A stretch of 64,000 bases of DNA from Buchnera aphidicola (Macrosiphum gaurae) (lineage in GTDB: Bacteria; Pseudomonadota; Gammaproteobacteria; Enterobacterales; Enterobacteriaceae). Below are positions 42,424 to 52,105 of the stretch, piece after piece. The translations under genes and the position numbers were made by a program. The stretch is taken from positions 434,001-498,000 of the forward strand of contig NZ_CP034867.1 of NCBI RefSeq assembly GCF_005080965.1. Reading direction: 5' to 3'. The notes under the pieces are model-generated. The model worked only from the letters and a program-made list of their open reading frames with translations. It did not search any database and had not been told where the DNA came from. Within the stretch, counting starts at the first letter, position 1. Each line of letters begins with the position of its first letter.

Positions 42424-43386
42424 CTACCCTTTTTTTATTAAAAAAATATTTTTAAATCCATATACTCTAAATAAATTCTTTACGTCTACAGATTTTCGTA
42501 AAACTACTTGTATATAAATCTCTTCAAATTTAACATGAACTATAGATAATAAAAAACCAATTTTACACCATTTATCATGTATCTGAGTTTCGATAAATGA
42601 ACCTATTTTTGGTAAAATATTCCCTTTGCTTATTAAAAAACATAGAAAATGTTTATTTATTTTTTTAAAAAATATTCGTGCTATTGTTTCTTGTCCATAA
42701 TAACATCCTTTTTTAAAACTTATAGCTTTAAGCTTATCTAAATTAATTGCTTGTGGTGTAAATTTTTTAGAACATATTTCATCAATAATAGGAAATCCTG
42801 CTTCAATATCTAATAATAACCATTGTTTACTATTATTAAAGAATATATTTTTATTTATTTTTCTTTTTAAAATTAAAAAGTCAGACAAAGACAAAACTAA
42901 TAAAAAACGTTCTGACGGTTCTCCATACCACAGTATAGTTTTATTACTTTCATGAATTACTGAGCAATTTTTATCTGGTATTTTAATGAAAAAATTTAAT
43001 AAAAATGATCTAACGTTTAACCCTGCAAATCCTATTAAACAAACATCGCTTAATTCATGTATTTTTATTTTTGAAAAAACAGAATACTTTTGAATTTCTT
43101 TCACTTGAATTTTGCTAATACTTTTTCGTTGAATATAACCATAACCTTTTTCATAATGAAATAAATGCATAGTACTTGAAACTTTACCATTAAAATCACA
43201 ATGTGCGCAAAGTGTGTGATGAGTCTTAGGTAATAAATTCATATCAATAGTTAATTGACTTTGAAGATATTTTTTACTATCTAAACCTTCTACATAAGTT
43301 AAAGACCATTCTTCAAGAACTATCATTGTTAATGATAATTCATCTGAAGGATAAACAAGATTTTGTAACAATAGAAATGATGACAT
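42424..43386 (-). CDS. ygfZ: tRNA-modifying/iron-sulfur protein YgfZ
   Basis: Folate-binding protein of the aminomethyltransferase-like family, needed for some iron-sulfur enzymes such as MiaB (also in this window) and for tRNA modification. The family signature KGCYYGQETIAR, with the key Cys, is intact near residue 225. The rest is strongly diverged. Length is 320 residues (326 in E. coli). Divergent from prfB across a region holding a 22-base palindrome. Confidence 0.92.
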   Translation of the reverse strand: MSSFLLLQNLVYPSDELSLTMIVLEEWSLTYVEGLDSKKYLQSQLTIDMNLLPKTHHTLCAHCDFNGKVSSTMHLFHYEKGYGYIQRKSISKIQVKEIQKYSVFSKIKIHELSDVCLIGFAGLNVRSFLLNFFIKIPDKNCSVIHESNKTILWYGEPSERFLLVLSLSDFLILKRKINKNIFFNNSKQWLLLDIEAGFPIIDEICSKKFTPQAINLDKLKAISFKKGCYYGQETIARIFFKKINKHFLCFLISKGNILPKIGSFIETQIHDKWCKIGFLLSIVHVKFEEIYIQVVLRKSVDVKNLFRVYGFKNIFLIKKG

Positions 43387-43441
43387 TATTTTTATTTCCT
43401 AAAACACACTTAATATAAAGTATATAAAATTAAAATAAATG

Positions 43442-43463
43442 TATCTATTTAATTAAATAGATA
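43442..43463. repeat. Perfect 22-base palindrome in the ygfZ/prfB divergent promoter region
   Basis: Every base from 43442 to 43463 is matched about the centre (TATCTATTTAA and its complement). It overlaps a TATAAT box (43462-43467) pointing toward prfB. It could be an operator, a cruciform or chance in AT-rich DNA. Confidence 0.5.
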
Positions 43464-43561
43464 TAATAAAAAATACAATTTTTACATATTTTAAAAGAAT
43501 ATATTAAAAAAAGTTAAAAATTTTTCAATACAAATTAAATTAATAGAAGAACTATAAAACT

Positions 43562-44660
43562 ATGTCAGAAACAAATATGATAACCAATCAAATTAAAACT
43601 TTTAAAAAACGCATAAAAGACCTCAAGAGGTATCTTTGACTATAACAAAAAAGAATCTCGTATTTCAGAAATTAATTTAGAATTATCACTACCTGAAACA
43701 TGGAAAAATCAAATATCTATAAAAAAACTTAATAAAGAAAAATATTTATCAAGTTCTGTAGTTCAAAAGATTAATGAAATAGAAGAAAATATTAAAGAGG
43801 TAACTATTTTTTTAGAATTAGCAGTAGAAACAGAAGATGAAAGTGTATTAAAAGAATCTTTCATAGAAACACAAAAAATAGAAAAAAAAATTAAAAAACT
43901 TGAGTTTTATCGTATGTTTTCAAAAAAAAATGACCACTGCAATTGTTATATGGATATACAATCTGGTTCAGGAGGTACAGAAGCACAAGATTGGGCTAAA
44001 ATGTTACTTAGAATGTATTTAAGATGGGCTGATAAAAAAGGATTTCAAACAGAAATTATTCACGAATCTATTGGAGAAATAGTGGGTATCAAATCTTCTA
44101 CTATTAAAGTAAATGGAGAATATGCATTCGGATGGCTAAGAACAGAAACAGGAATACATCGTTTGATTAGAAAAAGTCCTTTCGACTCTGGGAATCGACG
44201 CCATACTTCTTTTGGTTCAATTTTTATATATCCAGATATAGATGAAAAAATTAACATAAACATAAATTCTTCTGATCTTAGAATTGATGTTTATAGAGCA
44301 TCTGGAGCTGGAGGACAACATGTAAATAGAACAGAATCAGCCGTACGTATTACTCACTTACCTACAAGTATTGTCACCCAGTGTCAAAATAATCGTTCTC
44401 AACATAAAAATAAAGAACAAGCAATGAAGCAAATGAAATTAAAACTATATGAAATGGAAATAAGAAAAAAACAAAAAGTGAAGCAAAAAATAGAAAAAAA
44501 TAAATCAAATATAACCTGGGGTAATCAAATACGATCATATGTATTAGATAACTCAAAAATTAAAGATCTTCGTACTGGTATTGAAAAAAATCACATTCAA
44601 TCTGTTTTAGACGGTGATTTAGATGATTTTATTGAACAAAGTTTAATAATTGGATTATAA
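43562..44660 (+). CDS. prfB: Peptide chain release factor 2, with programmed +1 frameshift
   Basis: Class I release factor for UGA and UAA. The reading frame from ATG 43562 reaches TGA at codon 26 (43637-43639), exactly as in E. coli, and continues in the +1 frame from GAC at 43638. The joined product is 365 residues, the E. coli length, with the catalytic GGQ in [15 protein letters not shown]. The SPF anticodon-like tripeptide lies in the conserved region as LPTS/RSPF-type context ([14 protein letters not shown]). Followed after nine bases by lysS, in the conserved prfB-lysS operon. Confidence 0.97.
43625..43640 (+). promoter_or_regulatory. RF2 autoregulatory +1 frameshift site
   Basis: AAGAGG (Shine-Dalgarno-like, 43625-43630), then TAT, then the slippery CTT TGA C. 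The core matches E. coli; the upstream stimulator is AAGAGG instead of AGGGGG, which still pairs with the anti-Shine-Dalgarno. Low RF2 lets ribosomes slip and make more RF2. Confidence 0.95.
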
Positions 44661-44669
44661 GGAAAAAAA

Positions 44670-46187
44670 ATGTCAGAAGTAAAAAATAATGATTATCATA
44701 AAAATGTTTGTAATAACGAAATAACAAGAAGACAAAAAAAACTGATTGATATGAAAAAAAGAGGGTTTTCTTTTCCAAACAATTTTATAAAAAATACTAC
44801 TTCAAAAAAAATTCATCAAAAATATCAAATAAAAGATGCTAAAGCACTTAAAGTATTAAAAATTGAAGTTTCTATTTCTGGTCGTATGATGCAAAGACGT
44901 GTTATGGGAAAAGCTTCTTTTTTTACACTACAAGATATGGAAGGAAAAATACAAATTTATATAAATGAAAAAGAAATATCACCTGATTTTTATAATACTT
45001 ATTTTAAAAAATGGGATATTGGAGATATTTTAGGTGTAACTGGGACATTATTTAAAACTAAAACAGGGGAACTATCTGTTTATTGTCAACATATAGAAAT
45101 ACTCAATAAATCATTGAAACCGTTTCCAGATAAGTTTCATGGTTTATCTAATCAAGAAATACGATATCGACAAAGATATCTCGATTTGATTAGTAATAAT
45201 AAATTATACAATCTTTTTAAAAAACGCTCTGATATTATTATGGCAATTCGTAATTTTATGACAGAAAATGGTTTTTTAGAAGTAGAAACTCCGATGTTGC
45301 AAAGTATTCCTGGAGGAGCAAATGCTAAACCTTTTATTACTTATCATAATGAAATAAACGCTAAAATGTATTTAAGAATAGCTCCTGAATTATATTTAAA
45401 AAAATTAATCATTGGTGGTTTCGAACGTATTTTTGAACTGAATAGAAATTTTCGTAATGAAGGGGTGTCAGCTCGACATAATCCAGAATTTACTATGATG
45501 GAAGCATATATTGCATATTCTAACTATGAAGATATGATGACATTAATAGAAAATCTTTTTAAGAAGATTACAGAATCAATTTTCAAAAATAATAAAATTA
45601 TATTTAATAAAAATAATTTTAATTTTAGCAAACCATTTCGTAGATTGACTATGAAAAATTCTATTCTTCAATTTAATCCGACAATTACATTGTCGGATTT
45701 AGATGATTTTAAATCAATAAAAGAATTTGCAAAATCAATAAATATTAAAGTAGAAAAACAATGGGGAAAGGGTCAAATAGAAAATGAAATTTTCGAAAAA
45801 ACAGTAGAAAAAAAATTAATTCAGCCAACTTTTATTACGCAATATCCAGTAGAAGTTTCTCCTTTAGCAAGACGCAATGATATTGATCCAGATACAACAG
45901 ATAGATTCGAGCTTTTTATTGGTGGATATGAAATAGGAAATGGATTTTCAGAACTAAATGATGTAGAAGATCAAAAAACACGTTTTTTAAATCAAATTAA
46001 ACAAGCAAATAAAGAAAATAATAAAAATATATTTTATGATCAAGATTATATAGAAGCCTTAGAATATGGTTTACCACCAACGTCAGGATTAGGAATTGGA
46101 ATAGATCGTTTGATTATGATATTAACAGATCAAATTAGTATTCGTGATGTAATTTTGTTTCCAACACTTCGTTCCTTTAATAAATAA
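44670..46187 (+). CDS. lysS: Lysyl-tRNA synthetase, class II
   Basis: Charges tRNA-Lys. N-terminal OB-fold anticodon domain (VSISGRMMQRRVMGKASFFTLQD), class II core with motif 2 FNRNFRNEGVSARHNPEFTMME (here ELNRNFRNEG) and motif 3 GLGIGIDRLIMIL. The 505 residues equal E. coli LysS. A high Lys content of the proteome makes this a heavily used enzyme. Confidence 0.98.
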   Translation: MSEVKNNDYHKNVCNNEITRRQKKLIDMKKRGFSFPNNFIKNTTSKKIHQKYQIKDAKALKVLKIEVSISGRMMQRRVMGKASFFTLQDMEGKIQIYINEKEISPDFYNTYFKKWDIGDILGVTGTLFKTKTGELSVYCQHIEILNKSLKPFPDKFHGLSNQEIRYRQRYLDLISNNKLYNLFKKRSDIIMAIRNFMTENGFLEVETPMLQSIPGGANAKPFITYHNEINAKMYLRIAPELYLKKLIIGGFERIFELNRNFRNEGVSARHNPEFTMMEAYIAYSNYEDMMTLIENLFKKITESIFKNNKIIFNKNNFNFSKPFRRLTMKNSILQFNPTITLSDLDDFKSIKEFAKSINIKVEKQWGKGQIENEIFEKTVEKKLIQPTFITQYPVEVSPLARRNDIDPDTTDRFELFIGGYEIGNGFSELNDVEDQKTRFLNQIKQANKENNKNIFYDQDYIEALEYGLPPTSGLGIGIDRLIMILTDQISIRDVILFPTLRSFNK

Positions 46188-46255
46188 TTTTATAAATTTA
46201 AAATTTGTCTTTTAAGAGATAAAAAAATTTTCACAAAAATTCAAAGAGATATAAA

Positions 46256-47503
46256 ATGCCACAACTACTGAATGATACTAAAAATAATCTTAATATAAAA
46301 ACAATTAAAAATTTAATAAAAAAATATGAACCTCCATTTTGGGTCTATGATTCTGATATTATCTATAAAAAAATTCAATTATTAAAAAAATTTGATATTA
46401 TTAGATTTGCTCAAAAATCTTGTTCAAACATTAATATATTGCGTCTCATGAGAAATAAAAATGTAAAAATAGACGCTGTTTCATTAGGTGAAATTGAAAG
46501 AGCTTTATTATCTGGGTTCAAAGGAAATACAAATGAAATAATATTTACTGCGGACATTTTAGATAAAGAAACCTTATCTAAAGTAGTTGATTATAAAATA
46601 CCAGTAAATGCTGGATCCTTAGATATGTTAAAACAATTAGGCAAAGTTTCGCCGGGCCATCATGTTTGGTTAAGAATTAATCCAAGATTTGGATATGGAC
46701 ATAGTAAAAAAACTAATACTGGAGGGGAAAATAGCAAACATGGGATTTGGGAACCTAAAGAAGCAATACCAATTATAAAAAAATATGCATTAAAATTAAT
46801 AGGTTTACATATGCATATAGGTTCAGGAGTAGATTATTTACATTTAAAAAAAGTTTGTCAATCTATGATTAAATACGTTTTTCAATTAAATCAAAACATA
46901 TCATCTGTTTCTGTTGGTGGAGGATTACCTATACCTTATAAATTTGATGATCAACCGATTGATATAAAAAAATACTTTATGTTGTGGGATATAGCAAGAA
47001 ATCAAATATCCGAATTTTTAGGAAAAAAAGTTGAATTAGAAATTGAACCAGGAAGATTTTTAGTTGCAGAATCAGGTATTTTAATTTCAAGAGTATGGGC
47101 TACAAAAAAAATGGGTAATAAAAATTTCGTTTTAGTAGATGTTGGATTCAATGATCTAATGAGACCAACTATGTATGGTAGTTACCATCATATTTCTGTT
47201 ATTCCTGGAGATGATAGAAACATTAACGAAACAGAAACAATTGATACTGTTGTAGCGGGTCCTTTATGTGAATCAGGAGATATTTTTACACAAAAAGAAG
47301 GTGGAACTGTTCAAACTAGAAAATTACCCTTTATAAAAATAGGAGACTATGTAATTTTTCATGATACAGGAGCTTATGGTGCTGCAATGTCATCTAATTA
47401 TAATACTAGACCACTCATTCCAGAAATATTACTGAAAAATAATGATTCTATTGTTATTCGTAGACGTCAGACAATTGAAGAAATATTAAATTTAGAAAAA
47501 TAA
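46256..47503 (+). CDS. lysA: Diaminopimelate decarboxylase
   Basis: PLP enzyme making lysine from meso-diaminopimelate, the last step of lysine synthesis. PLP-binding Lys in IRFAQKSCSN, GSLDMLKQLG, TGGENSKHGIW, HMHIGSGVDY, EPGRFLVAE and the C-terminal CESGDIFTQ and HDTGAYGAAMSSNYN. Length is 415 residues (420 in E. coli). It lies in a plus-strand run after lysS; asd, elsewhere in the window, supplies the pathway precursor. Confidence 0.97.
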   Translation: MPQLLNDTKNNLNIKTIKNLIKKYEPPFWVYDSDIIYKKIQLLKKFDIIRFAQKSCSNINILRLMRNKNVKIDAVSLGEIERALLSGFKGNTNEIIFTADILDKETLSKVVDYKIPVNAGSLDMLKQLGKVSPGHHVWLRINPRFGYGHSKKTNTGGENSKHGIWEPKEAIPIIKKYALKLIGLHMHIGSGVDYLHLKKVCQSMIKYVFQLNQNISSVSVGGGLPIPYKFDDQPIDIKKYFMLWDIARNQISEFLGKKVELEIEPGRFLVAESGILISRVWATKKMGNKNFVLVDVGFNDLMRPTMYGSYHHISVIPGDDRNINETETIDTVVAGPLCESGDIFTQKEGGTVQTRKLPFIKIGDYVIFHDTGAYGAAMSSNYNTRPLIPEILLKNNDSIVIRRRQTIEEILNLEK

Positions 47504-47538
47504 TATTTTTTTTTGATAAAAGGATATCATCGAAATAA

Positions 47539-48390
47539 ATGTACATCTTTTTCCCTAAATTAAATCCTATAATTTTTACTATTGGTCCTATTTCTGCTCA
47601 TTGGTATGGGTTTATGTATATTGTTAGTTTTTTATTCGCAATGTGGTATGGAAAAAAACGCAGTATTAAAAATAAAGAAAAGTGGTATAAAAAGAAAGTA
47701 GAAACACTCCTATACGCTATTTTTTTAGGTTCTTGCATTGGGGGAAGAATAGGATATATTATATTTTATAATTTTACATATTTTTCTCAGAATATATGGT
47801 GTGTATTTCATATATGGGAAGGAGGAATGTCATTTCATGGAGGATTAATAGGTGCTATAATTGTAATGTTATATTTTTCTTTTAAATACAAAAAAAAAAT
47901 ATTAGAAATATCTGATTTCATTACTCCATTAATACCTTTTGGTTTAGGTGCTGGAAGATTAGGTAATTTTATTAATAGTGAATTATGGGGTCGTGTATCA
48001 CCAAATTTTTCATATGCGATGATTTTCCCAAATTCTCAATATCAAGATTTAGAAACAATAAAAAAATATCCTCAATTAAAACCATTATTAGATAAATATG
48101 GAGCATTACCACGTCATCCTTCTCAATTATACGAATTTTTTTTAGAAGGCATTATTTTATTTTTTATAATTTATTTTTTCTCAAAAAAAAATAGACCATT
48201 AGGTAGTGTTAGCGGTTTATTTTTAATTTGTTATGGAATATTTAGAGTATTGATAGAATTTTTTAGGGAGCCAGATCCTCAAATAGGATTATTTAAGAAT
48301 GTGATTACTATGGGACAAATACTATCATTTCCAATGATTATTGTAGGATTAATTATCATGTATCAATCTTTCTATAAAAATAGATCGTGA
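47539..48390 (+). CDS. lgt: Prolipoprotein diacylglyceryl transferase
   Basis: Inner-membrane enzyme that transfers diacylglycerol to the lipobox Cys of prolipoproteins. Seven predicted transmembrane segments; Lgt signature GLGAGRLGNFINSELWGR is intact, with WEGGMSFHGGLIG and RHPSQLYE. Length is 283 residues (291 in E. coli). lgt-thyA neighbourhood as in E. coli (six bases apart). Two expected substrates in this window (BamD, NlpD) have no lipobox Cys. Confidence 0.97.
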   Translation: MYIFFPKLNPIIFTIGPISAHWYGFMYIVSFLFAMWYGKKRSIKNKEKWYKKKVETLLYAIFLGSCIGGRIGYIIFYNFTYFSQNIWCVFHIWEGGMSFHGGLIGAIIVMLYFSFKYKKKILEISDFITPLIPFGLGAGRLGNFINSELWGRVSPNFSYAMIFPNSQYQDLETIKKYPQLKPLLDKYGALPRHPSQLYEFFLEGIILFFIIYFFSKKNRPLGSVSGLFLICYGIFRVLIEFFREPDPQIGLFKNVITMGQILSFPMIIVGLIIMYQSFYKNRS

Positions 48391-48396
48391 GGAATC

Positions 48397-49191
48397 ATGA
48401 AACAATATATAAAATTGATTAAAACAATTATTAAGATTGGAAATAAAAAGACAGATCGTACAGGAACAGGTACTCTATCTATTTTTGGTTATAATATGAA
48501 GTTTAATTTAAAAATAGGTTTTCCACTTTTGACAACAAAAAAATGTCATATTCCATCTATTGTTCACGAACTTCTATGGTTTTTAAAAGGAGATACTAAT
48601 ATTGATTATCTTAATAAAAATAAAATATCAATTTGGAATAATTGGGCAGATCAATCTGGAGATGTTGGGCCAATATATGGAAAACAATGGAGAAGTTGGA
48701 ATGCACCCGGAGGCAATAAAATTGATCAGATAAAAAATGTATTGACACAATTAAAAAATAATCCTAATTCACGTAGAATATTAGTTTCTAGTTGGAATGT
48801 TGGAGAAATAGATAAAATGAAGTTGCCTCCTTGTCATGTCCTTTTTCAATTTTATGTTTTTAATAACACATTAAGTTGTCAATTATATCAACGTTCTTGT
48901 GATGTGTTTCTTGGTCTACCTTTTAATATAGCTAGTTATTCATTATTAATACATATGATAGCACAACAATGTAACTTAAAAGTTGGAGAATTTTTATGGA
49001 CAGGAGGTGATGTTCATTTATACAACGATCATATTGAATTAGCAAAAAAACAGATACTTAGAACACCACGAAAACTTCCAAAATTAATCATTCTCAAAAA
49101 ACCTCAATCATTGTTTCAATATTCTCTTCAAGATTTTAAAATCATTGAATATTATCCTCATCCTTCTATTAAAGGGAAAATATCTGTATAA
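48397..49191 (+). CDS. thyA: Thymidylate synthase
   Basis: Makes dTMP from dUMP using methylenetetrahydrofolate. Catalytic Cys in [13 protein letters not shown] near residue 146; [29 protein letters not shown] and GDVHLYNDH. The 264 residues equal E. coli ThyA. GAGGA ribosome binding site; directly after lgt. Confidence 0.98.
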   Translation: MKQYIKLIKTIIKIGNKKTDRTGTGTLSIFGYNMKFNLKIGFPLLTTKKCHIPSIVHELLWFLKGDTNIDYLNKNKISIWNNWADQSGDVGPIYGKQWRSWNAPGGNKIDQIKNVLTQLKNNPNSRRILVSSWNVGEIDKMKLPPCHVLFQFYVFNNTLSCQLYQRSCDVFLGLPFNIASYSLLIHMIAQQCNLKVGEFLWTGGDVHLYNDHIELAKKQILRTPRKLPKLIILKKPQSLFQYSLQDFKIIEYYPHPSIKGKISV

Positions 49192-49247
49192 AAAATTTAT
49201 ATTGAAAATAATATCTTGAAAAATCAATCGGATTAATTGTTAAATAC

Positions 49248-50567
49248 ATGAAATATATATATATAAAAACTTGGGGTTGTCAAATGAATGAATACGATTC
49301 ATCTATGATAATTACCTTGTTGCAAAAAAAAAATAAATACGTGCTTACTGAATCAGCAAATAACGCTGATATCTTAATATTGAATACTTGTTCTATAAGA
49401 GAAAAAGCTCAAGAAAAAGTCTTTCATCAGCTTGGAAGATGGAAAAAAATAAAAAATAAAAACCCAAAAGTTATTATTGCTGTAGGAGGTTGTGTAGCAA
49501 CTCAAGAAGGCCAAGAAATTTTTAAAAGAGCAAATTATGTCGATATCATATTTGGAACTCAAACTTTACATAGACTACCAAAAATGATTTCTGAAGTAGA
49601 AAAAAAAAATAAATTATCTATTGATATCAGCTTTCCTAAATTAGAAAAATTTCAATATGCTTTAGAACCTAAAAAAACAGGATATACAGCAGATATTTCT
49701 ATTATGGAGGGATGCAATAAATACTGCTCGTTTTGTGTAGTACCATATACAAGAGGAAGTGAAATCAGTCGTCCATGTGATGAGGTTTTATTTGAAATAT
49801 CAGTTTTAGCAAAACAAGGAGTAAGAGAAATTAATTTATTAGGACAAAATGTTAATGCATATCAGGGCCCAACTTTTAATGGGAAAATTTGTTATTTTTC
49901 AGAATTAATAAGATTAGTCGCAGAAATAGATGGTATTGATAGAATCCGTTTTATTACTAGCAACCCACTAGAATTTACGGATGACATTATCGAAGTATAT
50001 CAAGACACACCAAAACTAGTTAGTTTTTTGCACCTTCCTGTACAAAGTGGTTCCAATAGAATCCTCAATTTAATGAAGCGTTCATATACAATCGAAGATT
50101 ATGAATCTATTGTTAAAAAATTAATCATTGCTAGACCTAATATTCAAATTAGTTCTGATTTTATTGTAGGTTTTCCTGGGGAGTCTGAAATAGACTTTCA
50201 AAAAACTATGAACTTTATAAAAAATATTAACTTTGATATGAGTTTTAGTTTCATATATTCTAATCGACCTGGGACACCATCTTCTAAAATGAAAGATGAT
50301 GTTGATATGAAAGAAAAAAAAAGACGTTTATATCTTTTGCAAGATCGTATAAATGTACAAACACTATTGTGGAGTAGAAAAATGTTTGGAAGCATACAGT
50401 CTATTTTAGTAGAAGGTGTGTCTGATAAAAATATTATGAACTTATACGGGCGAACGGAAAACAATAGAATTGTTACTTTTCAAGGTTCATCTAAAATGAT
50501 TGGTCAATTTGTTAACGTAAAAATTAAACAAGTACATACACACTCACTAAAAGGTGAATTATTGTAA
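49248..50567 (+). CDS. miaB: tRNA-2-methylthio-N6-dimethylallyladenosine synthase MiaB
   Basis: Radical-SAM enzyme adding the methylthio group to i6A37. N-terminal cluster-binding domain with [19 protein letters not shown] and VGGCVAT; radical-SAM motif [17 protein letters not shown]-terminal TRAM domain. Length is 439 residues (474 in E. coli). A run of ten A (49324-49333) is read in frame. In E. coli miaB-ybeZ-ybeY-ybeX-lnt; here ybeZ and lnt are missing. Confidence 0.97.
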   Translation: MKYIYIKTWGCQMNEYDSSMIITLLQKKNKYVLTESANNADILILNTCSIREKAQEKVFHQLGRWKKIKNKNPKVIIAVGGCVATQEGQEIFKRANYVDIIFGTQTLHRLPKMISEVEKKNKLSIDISFPKLEKFQYALEPKKTGYTADISIMEGCNKYCSFCVVPYTRGSEISRPCDEVLFEISVLAKQGVREINLLGQNVNAYQGPTFNGKICYFSELIRLVAEIDGIDRIRFITSNPLEFTDDIIEVYQDTPKLVSFLHLPVQSGSNRILNLMKRSYTIEDYESIVKKLIIARPNIQISSDFIVGFPGESEIDFQKTMNFIKNINFDMSFSFIYSNRPGTPSSKMKDDVDMKEKKRRLYLLQDRINVQTLLWSRKMFGSIQSILVEGVSDKNIMNLYGRTENNRIVTFQGSSKMIGQFVNVKIKQVHTHSLKGELL

Positions 50568-50587
50568 AAATAATTTAATCAAGATCT

Positions 50588-51054
50588 ATGAAAAATATTA
50601 TTTTAAATCTGCAACATTGTTGTCAGAAAAGTGAAAACATACCAAAAAAATTATATTTTAAAAAATGGATAAAAAAAGTTTTATATAAAAAAAAAACATT
50701 AATATAATCACGATACGAATCGTAGATGAATTAGAGATTAAAAAATTGAATTTTACTTATAGAAAAAAAAATAAACCTACAAATATTTTATCATTTCCTT
50801 ACAATCAATTTATTAAAGGCAATTATAAATTATTAGGAGATTTAGTATTATGTAAGAATATAATAGAAAAAGAATCTTTAAAATATGAAAAATTATTAGA
50901 ATCACACTGGGCCCATATAACAATACATGGAACACTACATTTATTAGGATATGATCATCAAAATAATCACGAAACAGATATTATGGAAAAAATTGAAAAT
51001 AAAATCATGCTTTCTTTGAATTATAAGCAACCACACATTTTAAAAAATTATTAA
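50588..51054 (+). CDS. ybeY: Endoribonuclease YbeY, frameshifted at a poly(A) tract
   Basis: Zinc-dependent endoribonuclease for 16S 3'-end maturation and 70S quality control. ATG 50588 opens the N-terminal half; at a run of ten A (50687-50696) the frame is lost and stops at TAA soon after. One extra A joins it to TIRIVDELEIKKLNFTYR, NILSFPYN and the metal-binding motif HGTLHLLGYDH. The joined product is 155 residues, exactly the E. coli length. A TTG at 50746 could in theory start the 3' half but would remove the N-terminal fold. Zn-ligands intact, so function is probably preserved if frame is restored. Confidence 0.9.
50687..50696 (+). other. Poly(A)10 frameshift tract in ybeY
   Basis: Ten A residues at the junction of the two ybeY frames; eleven would restore the 155-residue protein. 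Confidence 0.8.
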
Positions 51055-51134
51055 TCTTTTATAAAAAATATTTTAACTCAAGCATTTCTACAATAGAATA
51101 GTAGAACATATTTCAAAATAGACAATCTAATACT

Positions 51135-52010
51135 ATGAGTAATAAGCATTTACAAAATTCTGATAAAATAAATAGAAAAGGTTTTTTTTCTGTTCTATTA
51201 AATCAAATTTTTCATGATGAACCTAAAAATAGAGAAGAACTATTAGTATTAATTCGAGATTCAGAACAAAATGAACTTATTGATCAAGATACCTGCGATA
51301 TGCTAGAAGGAGTTATGCATATTGTCAAAAAAAGAATAAAAGAAATTATGATTCCAAGAACACAGATGGTAACATTAAAACTAAATTATAATTTAAATAA
51401 ATGTCTTGATATTATCATTGAATCCGCACATTCACGTTTTCCAGTTATGAGTAGTGATAATAATTATGTTGAAGGATTTTTAATCGCTAAAGATTTATTA
51501 CCATTTATGCAAAATTCAACAAACGTTTTTTTTATAAAAAATATATTACGACCTGCTGTCGTAGTTCCAGAAAGCAAATATGTAGATAGAATGTTAAAAG
51601 AATTTCGTTCAAAAAGAAATCACATGGCTATAGTAATCGATGAATTTGGAGCAGTTTCAGGTCTAGTTACTATAGAAGATATACTTGAATTAATAGTTGG
51701 AGAAATTGAAGATGAGTATGATGATGAAGAAACATTAAATATTAGAAAATTGCAAAAATGTACATTTTCTATCAGAGCACTTACAGAAATAAAAGAATTT
51801 AACGAAACTTTCAAAACTAATTTTAGTGATAAAGAAGTAGATACTATAGGAGGATTAGTTATGAAAGAATTCGGTCATTTACCAAGTCGTGGTGAAAGCA
51901 TCAATATTGATGGATATTCTTTTAAAATTTCCATAGCAGACAGTAGAAAAGTTATACAAATACATGTAACAATACCAGAAAATAAAGTACCAGTTCTAAT
52001 AAATACATAA
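51135..52010 (+). CDS. ybeX: CBS-domain protein YbeX (CorC)
   Basis: CorC/HlyC-family cytoplasmic protein linked to magnesium/cobalt efflux and more recently to ribosome-related metabolism. Two CBS domains (IMIPRTQMVTLKLN, FPVMSSDNNYVEGFLIAKDLLPF; HMAIVIDEFGAVSGLVTIEDILE), then the CorC_HlyC C-terminal domain (TFSIRALTEIKEFNETF). Length is 291 residues (292 in E. coli). It follows ybeY in the E. coli order. Confidence 0.95.
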   Translation: MSNKHLQNSDKINRKGFFSVLLNQIFHDEPKNREELLVLIRDSEQNELIDQDTCDMLEGVMHIVKKRIKEIMIPRTQMVTLKLNYNLNKCLDIIIESAHSRFPVMSSDNNYVEGFLIAKDLLPFMQNSTNVFFIKNILRPAVVVPESKYVDRMLKEFRSKRNHMAIVIDEFGAVSGLVTIEDILELIVGEIEDEYDDEETLNIRKLQKCTFSIRALTEIKEFNETFKTNFSDKEVDTIGGLVMKEFGHLPSRGESINIDGYSFKISIADSRKVIQIHVTIPENKVPVLINT

Positions 52011-52105
52011 AAAATTAATTTTTAAATTCAAATAAAAAAAATAAAATTATTTTTTAATTGATATTAAAAGTATTATATTTATTAAATATTTTTTCAGAGA
52101 AAAAT

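Noticed and set aside
50746-51054. ybeY as a short gene starting at TTG 50746
   Set aside because: The N-terminal half of YbeY is encoded upstream and joins exactly if one A is added.
52058-52105. Upstream start for leuS at 52058
   Set aside because: The 16 extra residues are unconserved and ATG 52106 matches the LeuRS N-terminus.
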